This document shows positions 23,594 to 34,633 of a stretch of DNA of 64,000 nucleotides, in pieces. Source of the stretch: Talinum fruticosum (taxonomy: Eukaryota; Streptophyta; Magnoliopsida; Caryophyllales; Talinaceae). Within the stretch, counting starts at the first letter, position 1, and each line of letters opens with the position of its first letter. The stretch covers positions 6,443,501 through 6,507,500 of the forward strand of contig JAITYX010000025.1 in the NCBI GenBank assembly GCA_021018815.1. Direction: 5' to 3'. A program made the translations under genes and the position numbers. The notes under the pieces are model-generated. The model had not been told where the DNA came from. It was given only the letters and a program-made list of their open reading frames with translations, and did not search any database.

Positions 23594-25257
23594 ATGCCGA
23601 AAAGAGGTTCTCACTCCCAATTTTCTTGGTTCCGCCACCAAGAAACCTCGTACCAAAAGCCAAGAAGGCCTCTCCAATCCTTTAAAAATCATTGTCACCC
23701 AACATCTAACGTTGAATGACAATTCTTCCCGACCACAAAGTTTTCGTGGTCGGCTCACATCAAATCAACATGGGTCTACAATGTTCTCCATTTCAGTTAT
23801 TTCATTTACCCGTAACTCGTATTTGAGTTCTATTCTAACCTCTCTAGCTCGAAGGTATCTTTACCTCAAGAGTTCAAAATGTTACAATTGTCATCAACAC
23901 ATCTCTTCTCCATCGGCTCTTCAAAGTCTCTTCTCTTTTCCTCAATAGCAACCCCATACCTTTCAACGAAGTTGCTTGATGAATTCTTCGAAAAATATGC
24001 CAAAGAATTCCCTGGGTCACGTAAAAACTTCTCCGTGACTCAAATCAAGTCGAAGCTCATCTTCCGTGCTTTCTACCGATGAGGACCTTCTTCTCACAGC
24101 ATTCAAGGAAGGAGAACCCTAACTTCAAACACCTTAAAGCTCTTTACGACATTCTTGAGGGCTACAAAGTAGATCTCTTTCCTGCTATAGTCGAGCAAAT
24201 GGAAACTATGCTCGCTCGGACTCGGACAAAGAAATCCACCCCACTTCCTTTTGGGGGCCCTTCTCACCCTAATCTTCAAATAATTCAAAGGTCTTCTTCC
24301 CTAAGATCCTAATGCGGTTTCGAGGCTGCCATTGTCATTGGCAAGAAAGAACTTTTGGATATGGATACCAAGAGACCCAACCGGGTGTCTCGGTCTATAG
24401 CTCAGAACTAAGGCCTCCTTCTCCGCCTCGGACTCGGACTCAATCCCCTCTTTCTCTCGCCTCCTTCACTTGGTGGTGCCTCCACCTCGGGTGTTTCTTA
24501 GATTCTTTCTTCCGCTTTGTCCACTACCATAATGGACAAGCTTTGCTCAGCGTCCACCAAACTCAAGGACACCCTCCGGTCATTTAAGACTGTTCTTCGA
24601 TCTATGACCATCAATGAGAAAACCGCTCTGTCCCAAATCCGAGAGCAGCAAGATGTGCTTCTCAAGATGAAAGCACTGGTCAAGGAGCAGAAGGAGATGT
24701 TTGAGCTCCTTCAGAAAGGCGCTCCAAGGCGGCTTAAGATCCGGTCGACTCGGATACTTCGAAGAATCCTCGAGTCCAGCCAAATCCCCTTTGCAGGGAA
24801 GAAGAAGAAGAAGAAGCGGAGCTCGCGGCTGAGGCAGCTCCTTCCGAGAAGAAAAAGAAGGGAGAAGGAAGCAGAAATGGGAGCCGAAGCGCCGAGGGCC
24901 AAGGTGCTCCAGAACCCCAACTAGAAGTGATCAGCTCGGACAGCAGCTCGAGTGGGTCGAAGACCCTACTCGACCATGGTCGATCAATAGCAGAGCCAAC
25001 ACCTCCCTCAGCCGGAGTTCTAGGAGGATGAGCCTATGGACGACTTAGTTTTGGGTTAGCCACTCGGAGTTGAGCCCATTCCGGAGATACCAGTCGCTGT
25101 CTCTCGCCTCGTTCATCTACATCTTCAAGATCTTATCAGCAAAGTCGCACTCGCACGTCCACCATCCTCAACTCGATCGCTCCTCACCTCCATCTTAGAA
25201 ATTTTCTTCTTCGTTTTCAATTTTTTTCTCCAAACATACAAATTTGTATCCTCTTGA
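23594..25257 (+). pseudogene. Env-like ORF of the outer copia (SIRE-type extra ORF)
   Basis: Third gene after pol, known from SIRE/Maximus elements as an envelope-like ORF; its real function is unproven. The ATG at 23594 gives a basic start (MPKRG). A conserved central region includes DEFFEKYAKEFPGSRKNFS (about 23970-24030) and a segment ending GYKVDLFPAIVEQ. A predicted coiled coil spans about 24530-24710 (ALSQIREQQDVLLKMKALV). A Lys/Glu-rich charged region follows, then an acidic/Ser stretch (SSDSSSSGS near 24940). A markedly hydrophobic C-terminus lies at about 25180-25250 (LEIFFFVFNFFL) before a TGA at 25255-25257. Several frame changes and two stops near 25020-25060 interrupt it. The end coordinate follows the best continuing frame and is less certain than the start. 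Confidence 0.65.
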
Positions 25258-25341
25258 TACATTCTTCCTCCTTTCGTGTTTTTTTTTAAATTTTTGCTGA
25301 AAGGCAAGGGCGAGAATATTTAGAAATTTGTTGTCTTGTTT
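25258..25341 (+). other. Outer copia 3' untranslated region, left part
   Basis: AT-rich non-coding sequence ending GTTGTCTTGTTT. The uninterrupted equivalent in the inner copy (about 34362-34390) shows that the inner element inserted here; the right part resumes at 36206. Confidence 0.75.
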
Positions 25342-25346
25342 AGGGG
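25342..25346. repeat. Target site duplication of the inner copia (left copy, AGGGG)
   Basis: AGGGG before TGAAGACT, repeated at 36201-36205 after CCTTCA. Confidence 0.92.
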
Positions 25347-25866
25347 TGAAGACTCGGACACTCGCTCAACACCTTTCGAGTTATATAAAAGGAATCGGGT
25401 ATAACAATTTCATATAGAGTTTTGATTCCAAGCCATTCTCTCGTATCTCGAAACTTATGTGAGTAAAATAGTATCTTCTCTAAGTAACACAGCCCTTACT
25501 TATTATATTTATTGCTTATCCGTTAGCGACTCGAAAACCGGTTCTTTGTCCCGAGTCCATCTTCACTCGGATTAATCGCAATTTGAATATACTAATATTC
25601 CGTCGTTTCTCACTCGGAATCCGACTTGTGGTTATACGTCCTATTTTGTTATAGTCAGTATTCTTAGCTTATATCATGCTTAGTCTATATCAAGTTAATC
25701 CTCTCCGATATTCTTTATTGAACTTGATTCTTCGGTTAGACTAAGTCGGATGGAATTCTAAGTATCATGGATATTGGACTCGTAAAATTCCATTTTATTT
25801 CCGACTCGAATAATCAGTTGCTTAATTATCGTAATTATTTTATTATCTCGTGTCTAATCTTGGGCC

Positions 25867-25952
25867 AAAGTATTTTATACTTTGAGAACCAGAATTGATT
25901 TACTTTTGTAGGTTATTCAATCGAGGATACATTTTTTCAAACTACAAAAGTA
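25867..25952. promoter_or_regulatory. Conserved inverted repeats in the copia LTR U3
   Basis: AAAGTA-TTTTA-TACTTT at 25867-25883, then TACTTTTGTAG (25901-25911) with its perfect inverse CTACAAAAGTA (25942-25952). Related copies occur in every LTR of this family in the window, about 300-400 bases upstream of the TATA box, so a regulatory or structural role is plausible. Confidence 0.5.
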
Positions 25953-26259
25953 ACCTGAGCTCGTAACGTCAAATCACCAGCAGACATGGCTCTTCACCTT
26001 CTCTCGCTCCAGTCCCAGTAGATTGTGTCGCGCTGTCTGTTTCCAAATCTGAAAAGCTGGAACGCCAAGCTTAACGGTGGTATCTACCTTATCTTTCAAG
26101 ACACCGCTAATTGTTTTAGGACTTCCAAGAGAGTTAAACCGTTGTCCAACGTTCATATTACAACGGATACTTTCCGAGTGACTAAGAAAGCTTCTATCAA
26201 TGGTCACGAGAGGACTCTCGGTCAACAGATGAAGATAACGGCTACTCTGCCTGGTCATC

Positions 26260-26267
26260 TATAAATA
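26260..26267 (+). promoter_or_regulatory. TATA box, inner copia 5' LTR
   Basis: TATAAATA in the family context CTGGTCATC-TATAAATA-GAAGCC. Confidence 0.78.
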
Positions 26268-26920
26268 GAAGCCATCTCATAAGACTTGAAGGTTACCGAA
26301 CATATTGTTTATACACATACTTACTCAATGTTATTGTATTTACTTTCAATCTTCAACTTACAACTCCCACTCTGTAATTCTTTACTTTCCGAGTTGTAAG
26401 GTCTTGTACTCGATTACAAACTCTTTCTTACATTCTTTGTAAGGTCCCTTGACTAAGTCTGTAAGGGTTAACTCAGCTTAGTTGTCCCTAGCTGTAAGGG
26501 TTATCTCAGCTAGGAAGTACTAGATCGGATAAGGGAAGTTCCGAGTCTAGGAAAACTTATATAGAGTTGTCTCGGGGAGCAACTCGGGTTCGATCGTTCA
26601 CGGTATTTTGTGCACTCAAAATAGTGAATTTGACTTCGTGTCCGGATTGACACGGTCCGTGGTTTTCTACCCCAGGAGGGTTTCCATGTAAAATCTAAGT
26701 GTTATCTTTCTAAGTTCATTATAGACTCGCATGCAGCCTTACTCGCTCTTGTTCTTTCCGATTGATTGCCTTCGAGTCCAATCTTTTCGACCTCGTTGAT
26801 AGACTCGGAATCTTTCTTCGTCTCTATTCTGCGCAAAAGTGTGTGATTCCGGAAAGAATTTTCTATCACCCTATTCACCCCCTCCGAGGTGACTCGGACT
26901 CTCCCCGAGCAAACCTTCAA

Positions 26921-26932
26921 TTGGTATCGAGC
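26921..26932 (+). other. Primer-binding site of the inner copia
   Basis: TTGGTATCGAGC after CCTTCAA, initiator-tRNA-Met type with one base missing relative to TGGTATCAGAGC. Confidence 0.8.
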
Positions 26933-26977
26933 CTTGCCTTTCGAAAGGATCCGACAATCCAAAGGTTTAAAGATCAA

Positions 26978-28800
26978 ATGGCTCGTAACACCGGAGAGTT
27001 CGACGAAGGAAGATCTTCCAAGAGGCCACCAAAATTCAAAGGATCAAACTTTGGGCACTCTGGAAGAAGCTTATAGAATGTTTTCTTATGGATCATGATC
27101 AAGAGGTATGGGAAATCATACAACAAGGAAACTACATCCTAATGAAGACAGATGAATTCAAAATCCTTCCCAAGACAAAGGCTGAGTTCACACCAGGAGA
27201 AGCAGAGAAGTTCGAAAGAATTTCAAAGCAATGAATATCCTTATGTGCGCCATAAGCTCGGAAGAATATAATCGAGTCTCCGCTCGTGACTCCGCTCAAG
27301 AGGTGTGGGATACTTTGGCCAACACCTACGAAGGTACAAGTCAGGTGAGACAAGCGAAGATCGGTCAGTATCTTCATAAGTATGAGCTTTTCAAAATGGA
27401 GCCAGAGGAGAACATTACTCGGATGTTCATTCGCTTCACCGAGATTACCAACAATCTCAAATCTCCGGGAAAGAAAATTTCCCATGAAGAAATGTGCCGG
27501 AAAATTCTCGAAGCCTACCCAAGAGACGATGGGGTCCGAAGGTGACTGCCATAGAAGAGGCTCGGAACCTTTCACTCTTGAAGCCGGACGAGCTCGTCGA
27601 AAAGCTTCTAACGCATGAGATACATCCGGAAGAAGAATATGTTGAGGGAGTACCAAAAGGAACATCGCACTTAATGCCTCGGAATCCAAAGAAGCAAATC
27701 TGAGCTCTTCGACTCGGAAGATGACCCCATGGCACTCATTGCAAGAGGCTTCAAGAGAATGATGAAGCACAAAAGATGGGACAAAAGGCCAAAAGAAGAA
27801 TTCTACAAGAAAGATAAGAGAGATAGAAAAGGTAAGTTTTCTTCTCCCTCAAAGTTATCCTTATCTAAGAATTCTGGATGTTTTGAATGTGGCAAGCAAA
27901 GACCACATAGTCAAGGACTGTCCAAAAAGGAAAAGGGACAGGAAGAAGAAAAAGGCCATGATGGCAACATGGAGCGATGAGGACTCATCGGAAGATGACG
28001 AGGACTCGGATGACTCAAAGTGTCTAATGGCAATCTTTGACTCGGAAGCTGAAGGAGAGTCGGACTCGAGTCGGACAATGAGGAAACTAATCCTCAAGAG
28101 GTAATCGAATACTTTCTTAAATTCTCCAAAGTTGATTTAGCTAAGTATATTTTTACTTTGGAAGAAAAGTCCAATTCCGATTCCTCTCAATTCAAAGAAC
28201 AACTTGAGTCAATCACTTCGAGAGCACTTCTTTAAAAATGAATTAGAAAAACTGAGACTCTCATTCGGAGAACTCAAGACTAGTGCTCAATCTAATAAGA
28301 CCGAGTCCGAGTTACTCAGGAAAGAAAATGAGCGAGTTAAAATAGAAGCTCACCGAGTCTCAAGATCTCGATTTTAAAATTTACTCAAGGTCAGAAAAAC
28401 CTTGACATGCTCTTAGGATCACAATGTGTCTCCTTTCGAAAAGAAGGTCTCGGTTTCAACGGAGAAGAGGAATCAAATTCCTACTCGTAACTCGTTTAAA
28501 AATGACTCCAGAACTCGTAAAGTTCGGGAAAGCTGAGCATGGTCCCATTCACGTAAATGAAAGGAGGACTAAGCCCAGTAACTATTTACAAAAAGAAACC
28601 ATTCTCTTCTGTTTCAAAAGGAAAGTTTTTCAAAAGAAAGAGACACAGACTCGGTTCATTGAGAAGAAGACTCGGAATCGGACAAAACCCAAAGTCATTC
28701 AAATCGGGTTCGAAACACGTTCTTCCTCGAAAAGGACCACAGTAAGGAGTGTTATTGGGTTCGTTAGAGGAAGTGAGAAGGGTTAGAATCTCTTTGTTTT
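26978..28800 (+). pseudogene. Inner copia gag
   Basis: Starts MARNTGEFDEGRSS at 26978. The capsid-like part spans 27060-27545 (ISSEEYNRVSARDSA, VWDTLANTYEG, YELFKMEPEENITRMF). A CCHC zinc knuckle lies at about 27878-27922 (CFEC, then HIVKDCP after a 1-base shift). An acidic Asp/Ser-rich segment (27970-28085) follows, then a coil-like region (28110-28390) and a basic region up to the protease. Frame changes occur near 27080, 27535, 27700, 27895 and 28080. Otherwise it is close to the outer copy, and the first zinc-knuckle Cys lost there is present here. Confidence 0.87.
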
Positions 28801-31800
28801 GTAGGTCACTCGAAGAGATCAAAAGGACACCGGTACCTTGACAGTGGATGTTCACGCCATATGTTAGGAGATGCCGGACTCTTTTCCGAGTTGAATAGAC
28901 ATAAAGGAGGAAAATTCACATTTGGAGATGATAGCAAAGGCAAGATTGTGGGGATTGGCAAGATTGGAAAAGGAAGCAATCTGGGCGAGTCCATGTCAAG
29001 GGATTAAAATATAATCCGCTCGAGCATCTCTTAACTATGTGACAAAGGTCAAGAGGTAAGATTCACTCATACTAATTGCACTATTTCGATGTCTCCACTA
29101 AAGAGATCAAGCTTTCGGGTAAGAGATCGGGTAATACTTACATCATCCCTCTTTCGACCCAAGTCAGAACCTATCTTGCTTAAAAGCATCTCTTCATGAT
29201 GATTCATAGTCTTGGCATCGTAGATTAGGTCATATTAGCATGCATACTATCAAAAAGCTTGCATCTCATAGTCCGGTTAGAGGTTTACCTAATCGTACCT
29301 TTGAGAAAGACAAAGTTTGTGAAGTATGCACAAGGGGGAAACAGTCAGATCCTCATTCAAATCTCTCAAGACTGTTTCGACATCAAAGGTGCTTGAACTA
29401 CTACATATGGATCTATGTGGTGAAATCCCAAGAAAGAGCCTCGGAGGTAAATCCTACATTCTTGTCATTATTGATGATTTTTCAAGATTTACCTGGGTGT
29501 GTTTTCTCAAGCATAAAAATGAAGCCTTCAAGGAGTTCAGCAAGCTCTGTAGAGAGATTCAAGTTGAGTCTCGGACTCAGATTCAAAAGATTCGAACCGA
29601 CCATGGAAGGGAGTTCGACTACTCGGAATTCTTAGAGTTCACGCGATCGTAATGGAATCTCTCACAACTTCTCGGCACCAAGAACACCTCAATAAAATGG
29701 GGTAGTAGAGAGAAAGAACAGAACCCTTGAAGAAATAAGCAAGGACAATGATGATAGAACACAATTTGCCCTACTATTTCGGGCCGAGGCGAGTCAACAC
29801 AGACTAACTACACTTTGAACAGATGCCTCATTAGACCCATTCTCAAGAAAACACCTTACGAGCTCTACAAAGGAAAGAAGCCAAACATCTCATACTTTAA
29901 GCCCTTTGGGTGCAAGTGTTTTATTCACAATAATGGTAAGAATCACTCGACCAAGTTTGATGCCGAGTCGGATGAAGGTATTTTTCTCGGGTTACTCTTC
30001 TCACAAGTAAAGCTTATCGTGTCTTTAACAAAAGCACTAACAATGTGGAAGAAAGCATCCACGTAGTGTTTGATGAGTGTGAACAGGAGAAGCTAAGTGA
30101 ATCATCATACTCGAACCGAAACTCGAGTAGAGATGATGATGAAGTCGAGACTACAAAGACTCGGACTCAACCCGCTCGTAATGAAGTCACTCGTAACGCG
30201 GAAACTCGTAACGAGACAGTTCAAGAGCTCGCTCGTAACGAACAAGTTAATGAAGAGGATCATTCGAGCAAGCTTTTGAAGATCGAGCAGCTCAGCCCAC
30301 AAACCCGGTGAATCAAAGAACTGGTAAAGCTTTCAAATTTACTTCCAGTCATTCCCAAGAAAACATCATTTCGATATCAACAAGTGGGGTAAGAACTCGT
30401 TCCTCTTTACACAATCTATATGCATTCACCGCATTCATTTCATTAACTCGAACCCAAAAATGCACTAGAGGCCCTTAATGAACCTGAATGGGTAGAGGCC
30501 ATGCAAGAGGAACTTAATCAATTCGACGAAACCAAATCCGGACTCGACCAACCGACCTTCGACCACCCAGTTATAGGAACCAAATGGGTTTTCAAGAACA
30601 AACTGGATGAGGGTGGAGTGGTAGTCGAAACAAGGCTAGACTTGTGGCTCGGGGATATAATCAAGAAGAACGAATTGATTGTGGGGAAACCTTTGCACCA
30701 AGTAGCTGAATTGAGGCCATTAGAATATCGTTGGCATTTGCATCCAAGCATGCATATTAAATTATATCAAATGGATGTTAAGTGTGCGTTTCTCAATGGT
30801 TTTATTGAAGAAGAAGTCTATGTCGAGCAGCCTCCTAGTTTTGAAAACTCGAATTTCCAAATCATGTTTTCAAACTTCAAAAGGCTCTCTATAGTCTTAA
30901 ACAAGCACCTCGAGCTTGGTATGAAAGACTCGAGTAGCTTCTTGGTTCAAAATGATTTTAAAAGAGGTCAGATCCACAAGACTCTCTTCATAAAGACCAA
31001 AGGGAAAGATTTCCTTATTGTTCAAATCTATGTTGATGATATTATTTTCGGTGCTACTAATGAGTTTCTATGCCGAGAATTTTCTCGAGTTGATGAGTCA
31101 AGAATTCCAAATGAGTATGATGGGAGAACTCAATTTCTTCCTTGGGTTGCAAATCAAACAAGACAAAGATGGAATCTTTGTTCATCAATCAAAGTACACC
31201 AAGGAACTGCTGAAGAAATACAAACTTCAAGATGCAAAGCACGCATCTACTCCTATGAGCAACGACAGATAAAGCTTGACTCGGATGAGAAAGGTAAAGC
31301 AAGTAGATCGAAACTCTATCGAGGTATGATTGGATCTTTGCTATATCTTACTTCCAACGAGCCGGATATAATGTTCGAGTGTTTGCCTATGCGCAAGATT
31401 TTAAGCTAATCCAAAAGAATCACATCTCATCTGCGGTGAAGAGAATATTCGGATATCTTGCAGGTACTCGTAATTTAGGTCTATGGTATTCCGGAGACTC
31501 GGAACCGACTCGACTGGATACTCGGACGCGGACTCACGTAGGATACAAAGTTGATCGAAAGAGCACATTTGGAGCTTGCCAATTTCTGGGTCAATCCCTA
31601 ATATCTTGGCACTCAAAGAAGCGTAACTCCGTGGCTCTATCAACTGCTGAAGCCGAGTATATTGCCGCTGGAGCTTGTTGCGCTCGCATTCTTTGGATAA
31701 AGCAACACTTGAGAGATCTTGGACTATCATTCAAATTAGTACCTATCAAGTGCGACAACCAAAGCGCAATTAGCATCACTAAGAACCCTGTCCAAGCATT

Positions 31801-31974
31801 CGAAAACAAAGCATATCGAGGTCGATATCACTTCTTACGCGATCACTCGAAAAGGGTGATATTGCACTTGAGTTCATTCCTACTAATCTTCAATTAGCCG
31901 ACATTTTTACTAAGCCTCTTGGTGAAGATCAGTTTTGCTTTATTCGGAATGAGCTTGGTATGTTAAATGCCTAA
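28801..31974 (+). pseudogene. Inner copia pol (protease, integrase, RT, RNase H)
   Basis: The aspartic protease has an intact D-S-G (28840-28848, in LDSGCSRHM). The integrase zinc region is at about 29210-29345 (HRRLGH and CEVCTRGK). The integrase core keeps all three acidic residues: IIDDFSRFTW near 29470, RTDHGREF near 29600, and Glu at 29708-29710 in VVERKN. RT spans about 30500-31260 with YVDD at 31029-31040. RNase H and the C-terminus (31430-31974) contain LSTAEAEYIAAGACC and end in TAA at 31972-31974. Frame changes near 29650, 29800, 30000, 30450, 31090 and 31860 interrupt the reading. Residues are intact although the frame is not, which suggests either recent decay or sequence errors. 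Confidence 0.9.
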
Positions 31975-32194
31975 TTATGTGCTATTCTTATTCATTACAT
32001 AATTCTATGTTATGTGCTTTCACTATTAATAACCATTAGTTCAGTTGATTCAGTGATACTGGGCTGATAGTTATTTCGTGTTTCGAGTCACTCGTAAACC
32101 TTTCGAGTCAAACTCGGACGTAGAGAAAATTGGACTTCAAATTTTCTGAAACTATCTCTAGTTAAGTGGAGAGTTTCGGATCATATTTTCAAAA

Positions 32195-32420
32195 TCTTTC
32201 TCTCTCTCTCTCGCGATGCGATCGGATGTTAGCCGTGGATTTCTAACCGCTGGAATCTTAACCGTTGAAGAGAACCGTCACACCGGTCTTTGGTGATCGA
32301 TGGACAAGCCGAGTCGAACGGAGTTATACTTAACGGATAGTTGACGGGCGCGCTTATTTTCTATAAATAACGTCTATCCATTTTCATCTCTGTACTCTAA
32401 CCTCCATCTCTCTCAAAAGA
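32195..32420 (+). promoter_or_regulatory. Putative internal promoter upstream of the Env-like ORF (inner copy)
   Basis: A (CT)n run at 32199-32213, TATAAATA at 32362-32369 and a pyrimidine-rich stretch (32380-32420) lie upstream of the ATG at 32607. The order matches the outer copy, although the sequences between have diverged. 31975-32194 shows no coding signal. Confidence 0.5.
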
Positions 32421-32606
32421 AACTTCTCGCGGAAGATTACTATGTGAACAAGTCATCCTTGATCGTCTGCAAGCATCGAAGAAGCTCTCTCTCTTCGTAT
32501 GTTACGATCGCTCTCATCTCTTTCTTCTACATTTTCTTTTCTTCTCTTCTACATCTCCTTCTCTTTCCTACTCGAAAAGTTTCATCTTTTCCTTCCTTCT
32601 CTCACA

Positions 32607-34316
32607 ATGCCTAAAAGAGGAAACCATCCCGACTTCCAGTGTTTCTTCATCCTCCAAAAAGCCTCGCACCAATAAGTCGAAAGCTCAACCACTTCCAAAC
32701 CCGTTGTCACCCAAGACCTTGCATGCTGGATGACAAATTCTTTCCAACAACCAAATTTTCTTGGTTGTCCAACATACAAACCACCGGAGCATACAACTTT
32801 ATGTGCTTCAGCGAGTTCATCTATCCCGAACTCGTTTCGAGTTCTATACTCACCTCACTCACTCCGAAAATGTTCTAACCTCTAGGGTTCGAACATTACC
32901 GTTCGTCTAAACACCTCTCTCCTCCACCGCCTGTTCAAGGTTCCTCTCTTTTCTTGAACAGACAATCCTATTCCTTTCACTGAAGTCGCCGACGACTTCT
33001 TTGAAAAATACGCTAAAGGATTCCCCGAGTCTCGGAAAAACTTTTCGTGACTCGGTTGAAGTCGAAGCTCGTCTTACGTAGCTTTCGCCGATGAGAACCT
33101 TTTTCTCAAAGCATTCCTGCAAGGAGAACCCCAACTCCAAGTATCTCAAATCTCTCTTCAACATCCTTGAGGGATAGGAAGTAGACCTCTTCCCCTCCAT
33201 CATTGAAGCGGATGGCCGCTGTGCAGCTCAACTCCAATCCAAGAAGAACACCTCCCTTCCTTTCGGTGCTCTTCGACCCTTGTTTTCAAACAATTCCAAG
33301 TTCCTCTCCCCTCGGACCCAAACGTGGTGTCCGAGGCCGTCGTTGTAGTCGGCAAGAAGGAACTGCAGGGGTATGGATACCGAGAAACCGACCGTGGTGT
33401 CCGGGTTCACAACTCGAGCCGAAGCCCCTTCTCCACCTCAAACTCGAAATATACCCCTCTTTCTCGCCCTCTCCAACCGGTGGTACCTCCACCTCAGGTG
33501 CCTCAAAATCTCTCTCTACTCTCTTGTCCCCTGTTTTCATGGACAAGATCGGCTCCGTGTCTTCGACTTCGGAGACATGCTCCGAGGTTTCAAATCTGTT
33601 CTCCAAAATCGACCATCAACCAAAAGATCGGGTCAATCCCAAATCCGAGAGCAGCAGTCTCTCGTTTTTGAGATGAAGGAGCTAGTCAAGGAGCGTAAGG
33701 AGTTGGTCGAGCTCCTCGAGAGAGACGGTCCAAGGCGGCTCAGGACCATGATGACTCAAACGCGTCCGAAGCGTCATCGAGCCCGAGTCCGACCTCCTCG
33801 GACAGTGGGGAAGAAGAAGAAGAAGAAGAAGCTGCAGATGCGAAGCTGCAGACGCCGAGGAACTCGCGGCCGAGGCAGGTCCTTCCGGCAAAGGGAAGAA
33901 GAGGTCGTGGCTGCCGAGGGTCGATCGCTCCACAAGCTCAAATAGCTGTACTCGGCTCGGACAGCAGTATGGGTGGGTCGGACGACCTAGCTACTCCAGC
34001 GGGTCGAGACAAGCAGCCCCTCCAGCCACTAAGGTTCCAAGGGAAGAACCCTCGATCCACTCACTCCGGTCGGCCACTCGGAGCTAAGCCCCGACGATCA
34101 TCCCGGTTCTCCCTTCGCCGCGCTCAAGCACATCGTCAAGGTCATATCGGCGCGGCGAACCTCCGCTCCCTCCACTCGGAAATCTCCCTCTCCCTCTTAG
34201 GCGCCATGCCCCGAGTCACAATTCCTCGGTCCGCGAACTTTCTTCTTTCTAAAATTTTTTTTTGGTCCGGACATCCGAGTTGTATTATTTGCTTTTTTTT
34301 TTCTCTCTTCCTGTAA
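32607..34316 (+). pseudogene. Env-like ORF of the inner copia
   Basis: Counterpart of 23594-25257. It starts MPKRGNHP-like at 32607. The central conserved part (DDFFEKYAKGFPESRKNF, about 32990-33045) and a Pro/Ser-rich middle follow. A coiled-coil-like stretch lies at about 33640-33720 (FEMKELVKERKELVELLE), then a Lys/Glu-rich region and an SSMGG-type Ser/Asp stretch. The C-terminus is hydrophobic (CIICFFFSLFL) with a stop at 34314-34316. Frames change repeatedly. The shared charged middle and hydrophobic tail in two diverged copies support a real protein. Whether it is an envelope-type membrane protein cannot be shown from sequence reading. Confidence 0.62.
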
Positions 34317-34618
34317 TTTATTTTGTCTGAAAGACAAGGGGAGAAATAGAGTCGAAACTGGTTGTCTTGTGTAGGGGAGTTTTTCCGCCCTTTTGAATTT
34401 TAATGGATTAATGCATTTCATTATTAACTTCGAGTTTATTATTGCCAGCATGTCTTTTCCGAGTTAATGTTAATAACTTAAAGCATACTTTATTTTTTTC
34501 CTCTCGATATATTAAGTATTGCTCTAATCTATTGAGTGTGTCTTACTCTTGCGAAAACTACTCATAATCAATTTTTTTCCTCTAACAAAGTTTCGTTTAA
34601 GTATGGAATGCCTTTCAT

Positions 34619-34633
34619 CAAAAAGTGGGAGAT
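34619..34633 (+). other. Polypurine tract of the inner copia
   Basis: CAAAAAGTGGGAGAT directly before the 3' LTR start TGAAAACT. 34317-34618 is AT-rich 3' untranslated sequence with no coding signal. Confidence 0.8.

Larger units (their letters stand above)
25347..26919 (+). repeat. Inner copia 5' LTR
   Basis: 1573 bp, TGAAGACTCGG to CCTTCA. It contains two stacked inverted repeats (25867-25883 and 25901-25952) and a TATA box at 26260. Confidence 0.95.

Noticed and set aside
27132..27770. 212-codon open frame on the minus strand
   Set aside because: It is antisense to copia gag, which has clear family motifs on the + strand; similar antisense openings occur in the other gag copies.
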